A DNA stretch of 64,000 nucleotides, taken from JADKIH01 sp031417395 (lineage in GTDB: Bacteria > Bacteroidota > Bacteroidia > AKYH767-A > 2013-40CM-41-45). The position numbers and the translations under genes were made by a program. Below the pieces are notes generated by a model. It ran no database searches, had not been told where the DNA came from, and saw only the letters and a list, made by a program, of their open reading frames with translations. Shown piece after piece: positions 18,862 through 28,701 of the stretch. Location of the stretch: positions 8,183 to 72,182 of the forward strand of contig JANOVM010000039.1 in the NCBI GenBank assembly GCA_031417395.1, read 5' to 3'. Every line of letters begins with the position of its first letter. Position 1 is the stretch's first letter.

Positions 18862-20055
18862 ATGTATGAAACGCTGAAGCCCGTTCTTATAAAAGAACTT
18901 GAGGAAATAAAAGCTGCAGGTCTGTTTAAAACAGAACGCATTATAAGTACGCCACAAGGTGCTGCCATCCGTGCCAATGGAAAAGATGTAATAAACTTTT
19001 GTGCCAATAATTATCTTGGACTTTCTTCTCATCCCAAGGTAATTGAAGCAGCAAAAAAAGCAATAGACACGCATGGTTATGGAATGTCGTCCGTCCGTTT
19101 TATTTGCGGTACGCAGGATATTCATAAAGAACTGGAACAAAAAATCTCTAAGTTCTTAGGTACAGAAGACACTATACTCTATGCAGCAGCTTTTGATGCC
19201 AACGGTGGTGTGTTCGAGCCTTTGTTGAACGAACAGGATGCAATCATCAGTGATGAATTAAACCATGCTTCAATTATAGACGGAGTTCGCTTATGCAAAG
19301 CACAACGTTTTCGTTACAAGCATAACGATATGGGAGAACTCGAAAAAATACTGAAGGATACCCAACAACTTCGTCACCGCATGATTGTTACAGATGGTGT
19401 TTTCAGTATGGATGGAACCATTGCCCAGCTGGATAAAATTGTTGAATTAGCCGACCGTTACAAAGCTCTTATTATGATTGATGAATGTCACGCTTCCGGC
19501 TTTATGGGTAAAACAGGACGTGGTACTCATGAGTACAGAAATGTAATGGGTAAAATTGACATCATAACGGGCACGTTGGGAAAAGCGCTTGGCGGTGCCA
19601 TGGGAGGATTTACAAGCGGTAAAAAAGAAATTGTAGAAATTCTTCGCCAGCGTTCACGGCCGTATCTTTTTTCAAATTCACTGGCGCCTTCCATTGTCGG
19701 AGCGTCTATTGCCGTAATCGATATGCTCAGTGAGACAACTCAATTGCGTGATAAATTGTGGGAGAATACAAAATACTTTCGTGAGAAAATTACTGCTGCT
19801 GGATTTGACATCAAGCCCGGCGAACATCCTATCGTTCCGGTTATGCTGTACGAAGCAAAACTTGCACAGGAATTTGCAGCTCGTTTGCTCGATGAAGGTA
19901 TTTATGTTATAGGTTTCTTTTATCCTGTAGTTGCCAAGGGCAATGCAAGAATCCGCGTGCAAATTTCTGCAGCCCATGAAAAGAAACATCTTGACCACGC
20001 AGTAAGCGCTTTTGAAAAAGTTGGAAGGGAATTGGGAGTTCTAAAGGAAATTTAA
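18862..20055 (+). CDS. kbl: Glycine C-acetyltransferase (2-amino-3-ketobutyrate CoA ligase)
   Basis: 397 aa, the standard length. It is a PLP enzyme that splits 2-amino-3-ketobutyrate with CoA into glycine and acetyl-CoA in threonine degradation. Conserved landmarks are FCANNYLGLSSHP near the N-terminus, GYGMSSVRFICGTQDIH, DELNHASIIDG, the cofactor-contact DECHASGFMG, and the PLP-lysine segment TGTLGKALGGAMGG. The usual partner, threonine dehydrogenase, is not in the window. The gene is followed after 5 bp by rnhA, so the two probably share a transcript. It could in principle be another alpha-oxoamine synthase, but the motifs fit Kbl best. Confidence 0.95.
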   Translation: MYETLKPVLIKELEEIKAAGLFKTERIISTPQGAAIRANGKDVINFCANNYLGLSSHPKVIEAAKKAIDTHGYGMSSVRFICGTQDIHKELEQKISKFLGTEDTILYAAAFDANGGVFEPLLNEQDAIISDELNHASIIDGVRLCKAQRFRYKHNDMGELEKILKDTQQLRHRMIVTDGVFSMDGTIAQLDKIVELADRYKALIMIDECHASGFMGKTGRGTHEYRNVMGKIDIITGTLGKALGGAMGGFTSGKKEIVEILRQRSRPYLFSNSLAPSIVGASIAVIDMLSETTQLRDKLWENTKYFREKITAAGFDIKPGEHPIVPVMLYEAKLAQEFAARLLDEGIYVIGFFYPVVAKGNARIRVQISAAHEKKHLDHAVSAFEKVGRELGVLKEI

Positions 20056-20060
20056 TAAAA

Positions 20061-20522
20061 TTGGTAACAATTTATACAGATGGAAGTGCCCGAGGAAACC
20101 CCGGTCCGGGAGGTTATGGTGTTGTGCTAATTTCCGGAAGTCACCGCAAAGAAATTTCTGAAGGCTACAGGCTTACTACAAATAATAGGATGGAGTTGTT
20201 AAGCGTAATCGTTGCACTCGAAGCATTAAAACAAAACGAAGCCACAGCGGTAGTGCATTCCGATTCAAAATATGTGGTAGATGCTGTAGAAAAGAAATGG
20301 GTTTTCGGATGGGAGAAGAAAAATTTTAGTGGAAAAAAAAATTCTGATTTATGGAGGCGCTTTCTTTTAATTTACAGAAAACACAAGGTTCGTTTTGTCT
20401 GGGTAAAAGGACATGCCGAAACCAAAGAAAACAATCGGTGCGACGAATTGGCTGTACAAGCTTCTTTTAATCCTGAACTAAAAATTGACAGCTGGTATGA
20501 GCTTAATGGAAAGGTCAATTAA
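20061..20522 (+). CDS. rnhA: Ribonuclease HI, TTG start
   Basis: 153 aa. It degrades the RNA strand of RNA-DNA hybrids in replication and R-loop removal. All four catalytic acids are visible: Asp in IYTDGSARGNPGPGG, Glu in NNRMELL, Asp in HSDSKYV and Asp in NRCDELA. The typical basic handle appears as KKWVFGWEKKNFSGKKN. The protein must start just before VTIYTDGS; the only possible initiator there is TTG at 20061, since no ATG or GTG lies upstream in frame before kbl. The gene follows the kbl stop by 5 bp. Confidence 0.95.
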   Translation: MVTIYTDGSARGNPGPGGYGVVLISGSHRKEISEGYRLTTNNRMELLSVIVALEALKQNEATAVVHSDSKYVVDAVEKKWVFGWEKKNFSGKKNSDLWRRFLLIYRKHKVRFVWVKGHAETKENNRCDELAVQASFNPELKIDSWYELNGKVN

Positions 20523-20701
20523 AAGTCAATTTTCTTTTTTGATTAATCCGTGATTTACATTTCCGTTTTTCAAAAAAATAGGATAAAAAGTAAATCTATC
20601 TAAAGACGAAATAATTTTCCAATGGGTTGTACCAACATTGTTAAAGTTTGTTAACTTGATCTTTTTTTCCGGCGAACTATATTTTTATGTCAAAACATTA
20701 T

Positions 20702-20709
20702 TAAATTTG
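20702..20709 (+). promoter_or_regulatory. Bacteroidota-type -7 box (TAAATTTG)
   Basis: An exact TAnnTTTG match lies 23 bp before the ATG at 20733, giving a leader of about 18 nt. The -33 region is only T-rich. Confidence 0.45.
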
Positions 20710-20732
20710 ATTTTAATGTAAAGTCCGCTACT

Positions 20733-22346
20733 ATGATAACACACACTCTCTATCGTTTTGCAGTTGCATTTCTTTTCTTACAACTCAATATTTATTTCTC
20801 TATTGGTCAGACCACTTTTGTTCATAGAACCGGAAGTGTTCATAGCGATTACGGTGTTTCCTGCCAACCTACTTACGACGGCGGCATTATTGTCGCACAG
20901 GTAAGTTCTACCAATGGAATGGATCTTCACTCAGGACTGGTAAAAACAGATGATGCCGGTAATATGCAATGGTATCAGTTGTATCAGGTCGGAGAATATA
21001 CTGTCCCCGCTTCTGTATTGCAGGCAAAGGATGAAGGTTATATAGTTCTTGCCAGAGCAGCAGACACTTCGTTTTTAAATAACAATAAGCATTTCCTCTT
21101 ATTGTATAAAACAAACCCTGTAGGGGTAACGCAATGGAATAAACAATATACCTTATCCGGAAACGATTTACCGTTGAACCTTGTTCACAGGAAAGCGGGT
21201 GGATATATTTCGTTTTCAATTGGAGATTACAATCTTGGAGGCTATCCTAAAACCGTTGTAACAGTTTATGAAGATGATGGTGACATAACTTGGTCAAAAC
21301 AATTTTCCGCTCTTTATGGACTTTCCGGTAAGAAAGGAATTGAAATGCCTAACGGTAACATATGCTTTATTGCTTCAGCGGCAGATCCTGATGTACTTTC
21401 TTTTGTTGATGTTGTTGTAACCATGCTTGATCCAAATGGTAATTTGCTTTGGTCAAAGAATTTTGGTACTTACTACGACGATGAAGGGTATGCAATTGCC
21501 GCGAATGATTCAAATGAAATTTTTATTACCGGAAGGAATTATTTTTTGAATCGTGAATGGGATAGTTTTCTTATTAAACTTGACAGGAACGGTAACAAAA
21601 TTCTTTCTCGAGTATATGATGGCGGAACAAGTATGGGAGAAATTATGCGTTGCGTTGTAGCATACAATGACGGCTCCTGTAAGCTTCTCGGCGATATTGG
21701 AACCTTTAATGAAAGGGATATTACACTTCTTAATATTGATTCCAATGGTTCTGTTGCATCTGTAAAGCGTTATGCATTCTCATTATTGTTCACCAATTAT
21801 CCATATGAAATGTTCCGTGCTGTCGATGGAGGTCTTGTTTTTACGGGTGATTATCGTCCACCAACAACTTACAGGGATGCAATAATAGTAAAAACAGAAG
21901 CGGATGGCAGCCTTAATTGCTATGGCGCACCGATGAGCATTACAGAATACAATGAGGTATTTCACGACTCTGTTTTTAATGTGACATCGGCTAACTCCAT
22001 CGTAGCACCGCATACTTTTTTAGAAACATCTGTTGTCAATCCGTTTTTAGATCACGTAGTATGCCCGTTAAGTACGGGCGTAGATGAGTCGCCAAATGAT
22101 AAGGAGAATACAATAAATATTTTCCCTAATCCAGTATCGGAGCAGCTTACCGTTAAACTAAATACCGGGGAATATCTAAAATCTTTGCGGATTTATAGCG
22201 CGGATGGAAAAGAAGTATATTTTGAAAAGTGTAGTGATCGTAAGAATACGTTCTCTTATCAAACAACTACTTTATCGGCAGGAATTTATTTTCTTGAATG
22301 TGTTTCCAATTCGCAGGTGTGGAAAAGAAAGTTTTTAAAGTACTAA
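20733..22346 (+). CDS. T9SS type A secreted protein with beta-propeller-like repeats
   Basis: 537 aa. A signal peptide ends at FSIGQ. The body has repeated units of the kind 'YDGGIIV..S, LVKTDDAGNMQWYQLY', 'DPNGNLLWSKNFG, DEGYAIAANDSNEIFITGR' and 'LDRNGNKILSRVYDGG', as in secreted WD/PQQ-like propellers of Bacteroidota. The C-terminal ~80 residues are a type A T9SS sorting domain (IFPNPVSEQLTVKL, LRIYSADGKEVY, GIYFLEC). It is likely surface-attached or released; function is unknown. It is similar in style to the protein at 56400-58058 but not clearly the same family. Confidence 0.8.
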   Translation: MITHTLYRFAVAFLFLQLNIYFSIGQTTFVHRTGSVHSDYGVSCQPTYDGGIIVAQVSSTNGMDLHSGLVKTDDAGNMQWYQLYQVGEYTVPASVLQAKDEGYIVLARAADTSFLNNNKHFLLLYKTNPVGVTQWNKQYTLSGNDLPLNLVHRKAGGYISFSIGDYNLGGYPKTVVTVYEDDGDITWSKQFSALYGLSGKKGIEMPNGNICFIASAADPDVLSFVDVVVTMLDPNGNLLWSKNFGTYYDDEGYAIAANDSNEIFITGRNYFLNREWDSFLIKLDRNGNKILSRVYDGGTSMGEIMRCVVAYNDGSCKLLGDIGTFNERDITLLNIDSNGSVASVKRYAFSLLFTNYPYEMFRAVDGGLVFTGDYRPPTTYRDAIIVKTEADGSLNCYGAPMSITEYNEVFHDSVFNVTSANSIVAPHTFLETSVVNPFLDHVVCPLSTGVDESPNDKENTINIFPNPVSEQLTVKLNTGEYLKSLRIYSADGKEVYFEKCSDRKNTFSYQTTTLSAGIYFLECVSNSQVWKRKFLKY

Positions 22347-22386
22347 TCAAAATTTTATTTTACCATCAAATTCGAAGAATGAATTT

Positions 22387-23121
22387 TCAGAATTCAATAA
22401 GCTTCCCTTCACCGGAAATGGATTGATTAATTGAATTTGGTTTACCTGTGTAATAGATATTGCCAACATATTCAATCTCGGCTCCGAGTTCTTCTTTTAC
22501 ATTTATTCTGCAATCGCCTGTTGATCTATTTCTAACATAGGTATAGAAAGTTTTTAATTTTTCAGCATCCAGTGTGGCTACATCGTTTAAATAAACATAA
22601 TTAACACCGGAATATCCTGCTAATTGAAAATCAGCCCTGCCGACGTTATTATTAATATGTGTTTTATCAGAATTGAAAAACAGATTAATTGAACCGGAGC
22701 CATTCCAGCAATCGATGTAAAACTCTTTCGTGCGGATTGTGTCTTTACAGGAAATATTTCCCGAGCCGTAGTAATCAATTTTTTCAGGTAAGTCCATTCC
22801 AATTTCAACAATATAGGTATTGCTGAAACTTCGCATCCAATTGCAACGGTTTTCATTTCTTATGTAAAGTGTATTACCGCTTAATTCGGTGATAATACCA
22901 TCTACAAGATTTTCTCCAGCGGTAACTTTAATATAGAAAGACGAATTTGGTACAATTACCAGATCAACATTGTTCTTCAGATCGATTTTAGAAAAGGCTG
23001 AAACAGGCCGGGATTGAGAAATTGTTTTTCCTGCGTTTTTAAAACAATCGAGCATATGATCTTTTTTACAAGTAGTTAATGTGCCAATTGCAACAAGCAG
23101 AAGGAATATTTTAGTTTTCAT
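22387..23121 (-). CDS. GIN-domain (DUF2807) lipoprotein
   Basis: 244 aa from the ATG at 23121; a longer frame uses a GTG at 23142. The lipoprotein signal MKTKIFLLLVAIGTLTTCKK has Cys at the lipobox. The remaining ~215 residues form the head-type GIN/DUF2807 repetitive beta-helix: FSKIDLKNNVDLVIV, SGNTLYIRNENR, DYYGSGNISC and GSGSINLFF. GIN proteins are abundant, functionally ill-defined outer-membrane/periplasmic adhesin-like lipoproteins in Bacteroidota. The stop lies 41 bp from the converging stop of the T9SS gene; the PagL-like gene is upstream on the same strand with a 36-bp gap, so all three minus-strand genes may be one operon. Confidence 0.85.
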   Translation of the reverse strand: MKTKIFLLLVAIGTLTTCKKDHMLDCFKNAGKTISQSRPVSAFSKIDLKNNVDLVIVPNSSFYIKVTAGENLVDGIITELSGNTLYIRNENRCNWMRSFSNTYIVEIGMDLPEKIDYYGSGNISCKDTIRTKEFYIDCWNGSGSINLFFNSDKTHINNNVGRADFQLAGYSGVNYVYLNDVATLDAEKLKTFYTYVRNRSTGDCRINVKEELGAEIEYVGNIYYTGKPNSINQSISGEGKLIEF

Positions 23122-23157
23122 TATTATTTTGGAGTGAACCACTGAATAAGTTTTAAA

Positions 23158-24324
23158 TTATTTTTTTGTTATTCTGTAACCAACTCCCAATTCAATCATA
23201 TCAGCTCGGGCATAATGGGATTTAAGATTCAGGCAAAGGAAGACTTTCTTGAAATAATAATTCAGACAAATTTTGTGATAAATATTGCCATCATCCTTCC
23301 AGCCATTGTAAAGATAATAACCCATATTAAACATTAGTCCGATTTTATGAAATGATAAATGATATGCGCCATAAAGTCCCGGACGGAAATCATCGATGCT
23401 TTTGGATTGTGTCAAGCCCAGCCTGTCAATACGTGCCGAAATGGAATTATCATAGAATAAATCAAACCCTAATCCCCAGGCACTTTTATTGCTAATCGGT
23501 TTGAAATACATAGAAGAGATTGCGGCAGCAAAATATTGTTTGCCTAGCGGAGGATAGATGCTTTTTGAAAAACCACCTGCATGGATCAGGATAGCAGGCT
23601 TTTTACTGAAAGGTTGAGTCTCCCGTTTAACAAAAGCTTTTTTATCTCCGAAGGCTAAGCGATAGGCGAGATTTATTGTTGCTATATTAATACCAAGGTT
23701 TGGAAGGTGAAATGCTCCATTTGAAAAATGGGTAATGCCTGCGCCCAATTCCAAATCGGATTTTTTTGAAATTCTTTTTTCATAATGAAGATCAAAATGT
23801 ACTGCTTCATTGAAATGGGAGCCGATTGCAGCATTTTTAAAATTATCCTTTCTGTTAAATATTTTTTCAACATAACCCAATCCCATTCCGTATCGAAAAT
23901 GCAAACCCCGGAGGTGATTTTTGCCCAGGGGAAAATCAATAAAAGGATAGAGTGCTATACCGGTCCCTAATTTTTCTTTACTTCCCAAATCAAAAGCGGC
24001 AATCGTAATTCCGTATGAAGGAAAATTAAAATTGTTTTCCCAGTCATCCTTTCCAAAACTTTGTCTGGAAATTGTTATTTCAAAACCTTTTACATGTTCT
24101 TCCTGCAAAGGCTCGAGTGCAGGACGGTGGGCAATGATGAAGCCGTAATCAGTTCTTATTTGTAAATTCCAGTTTCCATTGGTGGAGTCATTATTGGAAA
24201 CACACAAAGCATGAAAAGGGTAAAACAGAATCAATAAATGAAATAAAATTCCAAAATTCCATTGAATGACGTTCAAAGCTTTTATTACAAAGAGCTTATT
24301 TTTCAATTGCATTAATTTTTTCAT
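23158..24324 (-). CDS. PagL-like lipid A deacylase / acyloxyacyl hydrolase, outer membrane
   Basis: 388 aa. After an N-terminal hydrophobic segment the protein is a predicted barrel. The catalytic signature of lipid A 3-O-deacylases is visible in GITHFSNGAFHLPNLGIN (His and Ser two residues apart, followed by the Asn/Pro-rich loop). The family removes an acyl chain from lipid A in the outer membrane, changing its surface properties; bacterioidal members are longer than Pseudomonas PagL, as here. The ATG at 24324 overlaps the M1 peptidase stop by 29 bp; an ATG at 24312 would shorten the overlap. Overlap suggests translational coupling. Confidence 0.8.
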   Translation of the reverse strand: MKKLMQLKNKLFVIKALNVIQWNFGILFHLLILFYPFHALCVSNNDSTNGNWNLQIRTDYGFIIAHRPALEPLQEEHVKGFEITISRQSFGKDDWENNFNFPSYGITIAAFDLGSKEKLGTGIALYPFIDFPLGKNHLRGLHFRYGMGLGYVEKIFNRKDNFKNAAIGSHFNEAVHFDLHYEKRISKKSDLELGAGITHFSNGAFHLPNLGINIATINLAYRLAFGDKKAFVKRETQPFSKKPAILIHAGGFSKSIYPPLGKQYFAAAISSMYFKPISNKSAWGLGFDLFYDNSISARIDRLGLTQSKSIDDFRPGLYGAYHLSFHKIGLMFNMGYYLYNGWKDDGNIYHKICLNYYFKKVFLCLNLKSHYARADMIELGVGYRITKK

Positions 24325-26875
24325 GCAATTTATTTTTGAAGGTTTTCAATTCAAGCAAGGCGGACTGCTTTTCTGTGAGAACAATAGAATCTTTTATCGT
24401 AAGTAGTTCTTCTTCTGATTTAGTTATTTTTTTGTTTATGGATGATTCGATCTCACGTAGTACATTCAAAAAACTTGATCGATAATACCGGGAAATCGGA
24501 CGTTTTGCCCTTTCAAGAAGGATGTCTGTACCTTTGCTAAGTATTGAAAGACTCTTGTTATTTTCTAAATATTTTTGAAAATCTTTTAGCACTGTTTGAC
24601 GCGTATAATAACTTGTTAAACGAAGAGCTCTTTTATAGAATGCAGTTTTATCTTCGGAAGAATTGCTGTAAAGTTCCGATAATCTGGGGAGTAAAGCTCT
24701 GCCGCTGTCTTTTTCAATGACGGCTACCAGTTCATTAGCTTTTGCTTTATCTTTTTCACTAATAATTTTAAAAGCTCTTGCAATAACTTTATAGGAAGAG
24801 TCTTTCAATGCATCTACAATAACTTCTTTATTGGCGGAGTAGCTAAAGTATTTTCCGAAACCTGTTAAAGCTTTTTCTCTAACAGCAGGAACCGAATCTG
24901 AGGATATCATTTTTTTAAGAATCTCTTTTACGCTTCCTGTATCATTCATTGCCAGTTCACCGATGTTGTTTAAGGCTGCTATACGAATGCTGTAAAATTT
25001 ATCGTTTAAAGCTTCAATCATTAAATTAGCTTCAGGTGTTTTTATGGAGTAATTGCTGCCAATTTTTGATACAGCTTCATAACGATCAAGAAACAGCGGA
25101 GCGTGCTCGTATTGAAAGATAAATTCTTTATTTGTTTTATTGTCGTTTTTATTGCAAAGAAGCATTTTCTCCGCATCAACATTTACAAGATCGGGTTTTG
25201 ACGGAAGATCAAATTGAAATTCCTGAGTAGCTTCTTCGACTATTACTTTTTTTCTTTCAACTTTTCCATTGTAGTAGATGTCTATATCAAGGGGAATTTT
25301 GTATAATGGGTTTTTGGAAAAGTCTTGTTTTTGTTTAATGGTTACTGTTTCTTTTTTAAGACTGTCGCTCCATTTGTAATCGATGTAAATATTCGGATGG
25401 CCGCCACTGAGGAACCATTGATTGAAATACCAATTAAGATCTTCTCCTGTGATTTTTTCAAAAGCAAGGCGCAAGTCATGTACCTCTGCTGTACCAAAGC
25501 GGTGATTGTTGAGATAATACCGCAAGGATTCAAAGAAAGCTTTATCGCCTGTATATTTTCTTAACATGTGAAGAGCTCTTCCTCCTTTATTGTAAGAGAC
25601 GGCATCGTATAGATCTTCCCTGTCATCGTATTGAAAGCGGATTAAGGGTGGATCGAACTGTGTGGCGGAATTTAAATAACCTGACTGATCTCCTAAATTA
25701 AGATTATCTGCATTCTCGCGTCCATATTTATATTCTCTCCATAAATATTCGCCGTAATTTGCAAAACCCTCATTTAATGCAATGTTACTCCACGATTCAC
25801 AGGTTACCAGATCACCAAACCAATGGTGAATTAATTCATGCGATATGTAGTCCTCATAATTTCCATCCTTAAATTCACGTGGATCCTGTTGCATGTTATT
25901 GCCATGAACAACAGCGGTTGTATTTTCCATGGCACCAGAAACAAAATCGTGGACAACAATCTGCGAGTACTTTTCCCACGGATACGGAACGCCTAATTTT
26001 TCAGAGAAAAAATCTATCATTTCCGGTGTGTTGCCGAAAATCATTTTTGCATATTTTTCATAGGGAGGATCTACATAATAATTAACTTCAATATTTTTCC
26101 ATTTATCTTTTACAACAGCATAGTTACCAACCGCTATCATCGTCAGGTAAGGTGCTGCCGGCAGACTTTGTTTCCAATAGTCTGTTTTTGTGCCGTTTTT
26201 ATTAATGGTAGAAGAAAGCAGAAGTCCATTTGAAAGAGTGGTAAAAGCAGTATCTACAGTAATATAAATTTCCTGTGTCATTTTTTGCTGGGGACCTTCT
26301 ATAGTTGGAAACCATGCTGAATTTGATTCTGTTTCACCCTGCGTCCAAACCTGTGTTGGAGTATCGGCATCCGAACTGTCGGCATTAATAAAATACAGTC
26401 CTTTGTTGCTTTCTATTGCTTCGCTTCCTCCGGCTTTTAATTTTTCAGGATGTGATGTATAATCTATATATAATTTAAAAGATTCTTCTTTGTTGTAAAT
26501 GCGATCGAGGTGAATGTGTAATAAAAGAGAATCGTATTCAAATTTTAATGGAAGATATTCACCTTTTTCATTGATCAGAGCTAACTCACCAATATACATT
26601 CCCCGGGCATTCAAAACCACACTGTCGGTTGGATAAAAATGGGGTTGTAGTGTTATTACTGCTTTACCTGTCAGCTCTTTTGCTTTCCAGTTAAAGGAAA
26701 CCTCAAGTCGGGTATGAATGAGGTCAACAAATTTTGTATAAGTGCTACGATAAATTTCCTTTTTGTAAGACTCTGCTTCTTTTTGTTTTGTTGGTTTTGT
26801 TTTTGAAACAGGGGACTTTGTGCTGCAGGAAATGAGAAAAATAATTGAAATGCCCCAAATTATAGTTTTTATCAT
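24296..26875 (-). CDS. M1-family metallopeptidase lipoprotein (aminopeptidase N-like)
   Basis: 859 aa from the ATG at 26875; an ATG at 26893 adds six residues but spoils the signal peptide. The lipobox is FLISCSTK. The substrate-binding motif GAMENTTAV and the zinc site HELIHHWFG followed by NEGFANYGEY (HExxH-x18-E) are intact, so it should hydrolyse N-terminal residues from peptides in the periplasm or at the outer membrane. The C-terminal third (from ~residue 590) has HEAT/ARM-like helical repeats (SIRIAALNNIGELA, VREKALTGFGKYF) and ends in a coiled segment. It is divergent from the biotin-carrier gene, with 55 bp between the two start codons. Confidence 0.9.
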   Translation of the reverse strand: MIKTIIWGISIIFLISCSTKSPVSKTKPTKQKEAESYKKEIYRSTYTKFVDLIHTRLEVSFNWKAKELTGKAVITLQPHFYPTDSVVLNARGMYIGELALINEKGEYLPLKFEYDSLLLHIHLDRIYNKEESFKLYIDYTSHPEKLKAGGSEAIESNKGLYFINADSSDADTPTQVWTQGETESNSAWFPTIEGPQQKMTQEIYITVDTAFTTLSNGLLLSSTINKNGTKTDYWKQSLPAAPYLTMIAVGNYAVVKDKWKNIEVNYYVDPPYEKYAKMIFGNTPEMIDFFSEKLGVPYPWEKYSQIVVHDFVSGAMENTTAVVHGNNMQQDPREFKDGNYEDYISHELIHHWFGDLVTCESWSNIALNEGFANYGEYLWREYKYGRENADNLNLGDQSGYLNSATQFDPPLIRFQYDDREDLYDAVSYNKGGRALHMLRKYTGDKAFFESLRYYLNNHRFGTAEVHDLRLAFEKITGEDLNWYFNQWFLSGGHPNIYIDYKWSDSLKKETVTIKQKQDFSKNPLYKIPLDIDIYYNGKVERKKVIVEEATQEFQFDLPSKPDLVNVDAEKMLLCNKNDNKTNKEFIFQYEHAPLFLDRYEAVSKIGSNYSIKTPEANLMIEALNDKFYSIRIAALNNIGELAMNDTGSVKEILKKMISSDSVPAVREKALTGFGKYFSYSANKEVIVDALKDSSYKVIARAFKIISEKDKAKANELVAVIEKDSGRALLPRLSELYSNSSEDKTAFYKRALRLTSYYTRQTVLKDFQKYLENNKSLSILSKGTDILLERAKRPISRYYRSSFLNVLREIESSINKKITKSEEELLTIKDSIVLTEKQSALLELKTFKNKLHEKINAIEK

Positions 26876-26930
26876 GATGGCCAAATATAGCATTTAAATC
26901 AATTTTAAATCAAAATTGTATCTTTACAAC

Positions 26931-27425
26931 ATGTACAAGGCAATCATACAAAACCGAACCTTTGAAATTTCCGGTAAAAAAAATGAAGTAATTGATGGTC
27001 TTTCCCAGAACCTCGATATACTTGAATATAGAAAAGGCAAATTTCATATTATTCTGGATAAACGTTCTTATAGTGCAGAAGTTTTATCTGTTGATTCAGA
27101 AACTAAAACTTGTGAAATAAAAGTTGAAAATACCATAATTACGGTTTCTGTTAAGGATAAATACGATGAATTACTTAAGGATATGGGAATTGATGAAGTT
27201 GCCGGTAAACGCATCAATGACATAAAAGCTCCAATGCCGGGAATGGTCTTGCACGTAATGGTACAGAATGGACAACCCATAAAAAAAGGTGATGCCATTG
27301 TCGTATTAGAAGCTATGAAAATGGAAAATATTTTGAAATCTCCATCCGACGGCATCATAAAAAATATTCTTGTCGTAACCGGAGATAAGGTTGAAAAAAA
27401 TCAGGTAATGGTAAACTTTGAATAA
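26931..27425 (+). CDS. Biotin carboxyl carrier protein (biotin/lipoyl-attachment subunit)
   Basis: 164 aa from the ATG at 26931. The C-terminal ~75 residues are the biotinyl domain, with the attachment motif EAMKMEN (biotin on Lys130) and flanking APMPGMVLHVMVQNGQPIKKGD. The N-terminal ~90 residues are a linker-like domain typical of the carrier subunit of acyl-CoA carboxylases (propionyl/methylcrotonyl-type) or oxaloacetate decarboxylase-like systems. The carboxylase subunits are not in this window. The stop codon overlaps the esterase ATG by 1 nt (TAATG), so the two are translationally coupled. Confidence 0.9.
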   Translation: MYKAIIQNRTFEISGKKNEVIDGLSQNLDILEYRKGKFHIILDKRSYSAEVLSVDSETKTCEIKVENTIITVSVKDKYDELLKDMGIDEVAGKRINDIKAPMPGMVLHVMVQNGQPIKKGDAIVVLEAMKMENILKSPSDGIIKNILVVTGDKVEKNQVMVNFE

Positions 27426-28675
27426 TGAAATACTTCTTCTTCTTCATACTAATTTTTGTCTTTCAATATAGTCATGCACAGATTAATGTTGATTGTAATT
27501 CCCATCGCTTTGATCAGGAGGTGTTTTCAAATGTGCTTACAACAAGCAATATTCTGTACGGGGCAAACATGGATGCTAATGGTTCAAATACAAATCTGAC
27601 AATGGACATTTATCAGCCTGACGGAGATACTGTGTCTGTCAGACCTCTGATAATTTGGGCTCATGGCGGGAGTTTTATCACCGGTACAAAAAGTGATCCT
27701 GACATTGTTTCCTTGTGCCAGCATTTTGCAAAGAGAGGCTATGTTTGTGCTTCAATAAACTACAGATTGGGAGTGCCCTTTCCCATTAATCAGGAAAGTG
27801 CTATGAAAGCTGTATACAGATCCATGCAGGATATGAAAGCATCCATTCGTTTTTTCAGGAAGGATGCAGCAACAACAAACATCTATAAAATTGATCCCAA
27901 TACAATTTTTGTTGGCGGCTCATCGGCCGGAGCTTTTGCCGCATTGCATACAGCGTATCTAGATAAATACAGCGAATTCCCAATTCCTGTTGATACCATT
28001 GCCATGGGGACAATAGAAGGAAGCAGCGGCAATCCCGGATATTCAACTGCAGTTAATGCTGTAATTGATTTATGCGGCGCACTCGGCAATAAAACTAATG
28101 TTGAAGCAGGAGATCTGCCTTTTGTGGCTATGCATGGAAATGCAGATAATACAGTTCCTTATTCTACAGCCATGATTAATTTTCTCACGATTTATCCGAT
28201 TGGCGTAGTTGACGGAAGTTATGCTATCTCAGATTTTGCAAATAGTATTGGCGTATACAATGAAATGTATACGTATTATGGTGCAGGACATGTTCCTTAT
28301 TTATCAAGTACAGCTTATATGGATACAACTGTTCGTTTTGTAAGTAATTTTCTTTACAAATATCTTGCTTGCAGTCCTGTTGACCCTACGCCATTTGCAA
28401 ATACATTTCCTGTGGGTATTAATTCTGTATCTGATAAAAATGATTTTATTATTTCTCCCAATCCGGGGAATGGAATTTTTTCAATAAATGCAGCTGTATT
28501 GGATGCTCCGTTTTCTTATTTTATGATATTCGATGTTGATGGAAGAATGATAAAACAGATTTTTCCGGATGAAAAAAATGCATTGTTGGATTTATCAAAA
28601 AATACCCCGGGAATATATTTTTATCAAATTAAAACAAATGGGGGTGTATTTGGGGGTAAAATCATTGTTGAATAA
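27425..28675 (+). CDS. T9SS-exported alpha/beta-hydrolase (carboxylesterase type)
   Basis: 416 aa. A signal peptide ends at YSHAQ. The hydrolase domain (~residues 30-315) has the oxyanion-hole sequence WAHGGSFITG, the nucleophile elbow GGSSAGAFAA, a likely catalytic Asp in HGNADNTVPY and His in GAGHVPYL. The last ~75 residues are a type A T9SS sorting domain (ISPNPGNGIFSIN, FDVDGRMIK, PGIYFYQI). It should therefore be an extracellular or surface esterase acting on soluble esters or polyesters; the substrate is not recognisable. Its ATG overlaps the biotin carrier stop by 1 nt, an odd pairing of a cytosolic and a secreted protein. Confidence 0.85.
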   Translation: MKYFFFFILIFVFQYSHAQINVDCNSHRFDQEVFSNVLTTSNILYGANMDANGSNTNLTMDIYQPDGDTVSVRPLIIWAHGGSFITGTKSDPDIVSLCQHFAKRGYVCASINYRLGVPFPINQESAMKAVYRSMQDMKASIRFFRKDAATTNIYKIDPNTIFVGGSSAGAFAALHTAYLDKYSEFPIPVDTIAMGTIEGSSGNPGYSTAVNAVIDLCGALGNKTNVEAGDLPFVAMHGNADNTVPYSTAMINFLTIYPIGVVDGSYAISDFANSIGVYNEMYTYYGAGHVPYLSSTAYMDTTVRFVSNFLYKYLACSPVDPTPFANTFPVGINSVSDKNDFIISPNPGNGIFSINAAVLDAPFSYFMIFDVDGRMIKQIFPDEKNALLDLSKNTPGIYFYQIKTNGGVFGGKIIVE

Positions 28676-28701
28676 TAAAAATTTACAATGGGGTTGCGAT
28701 T

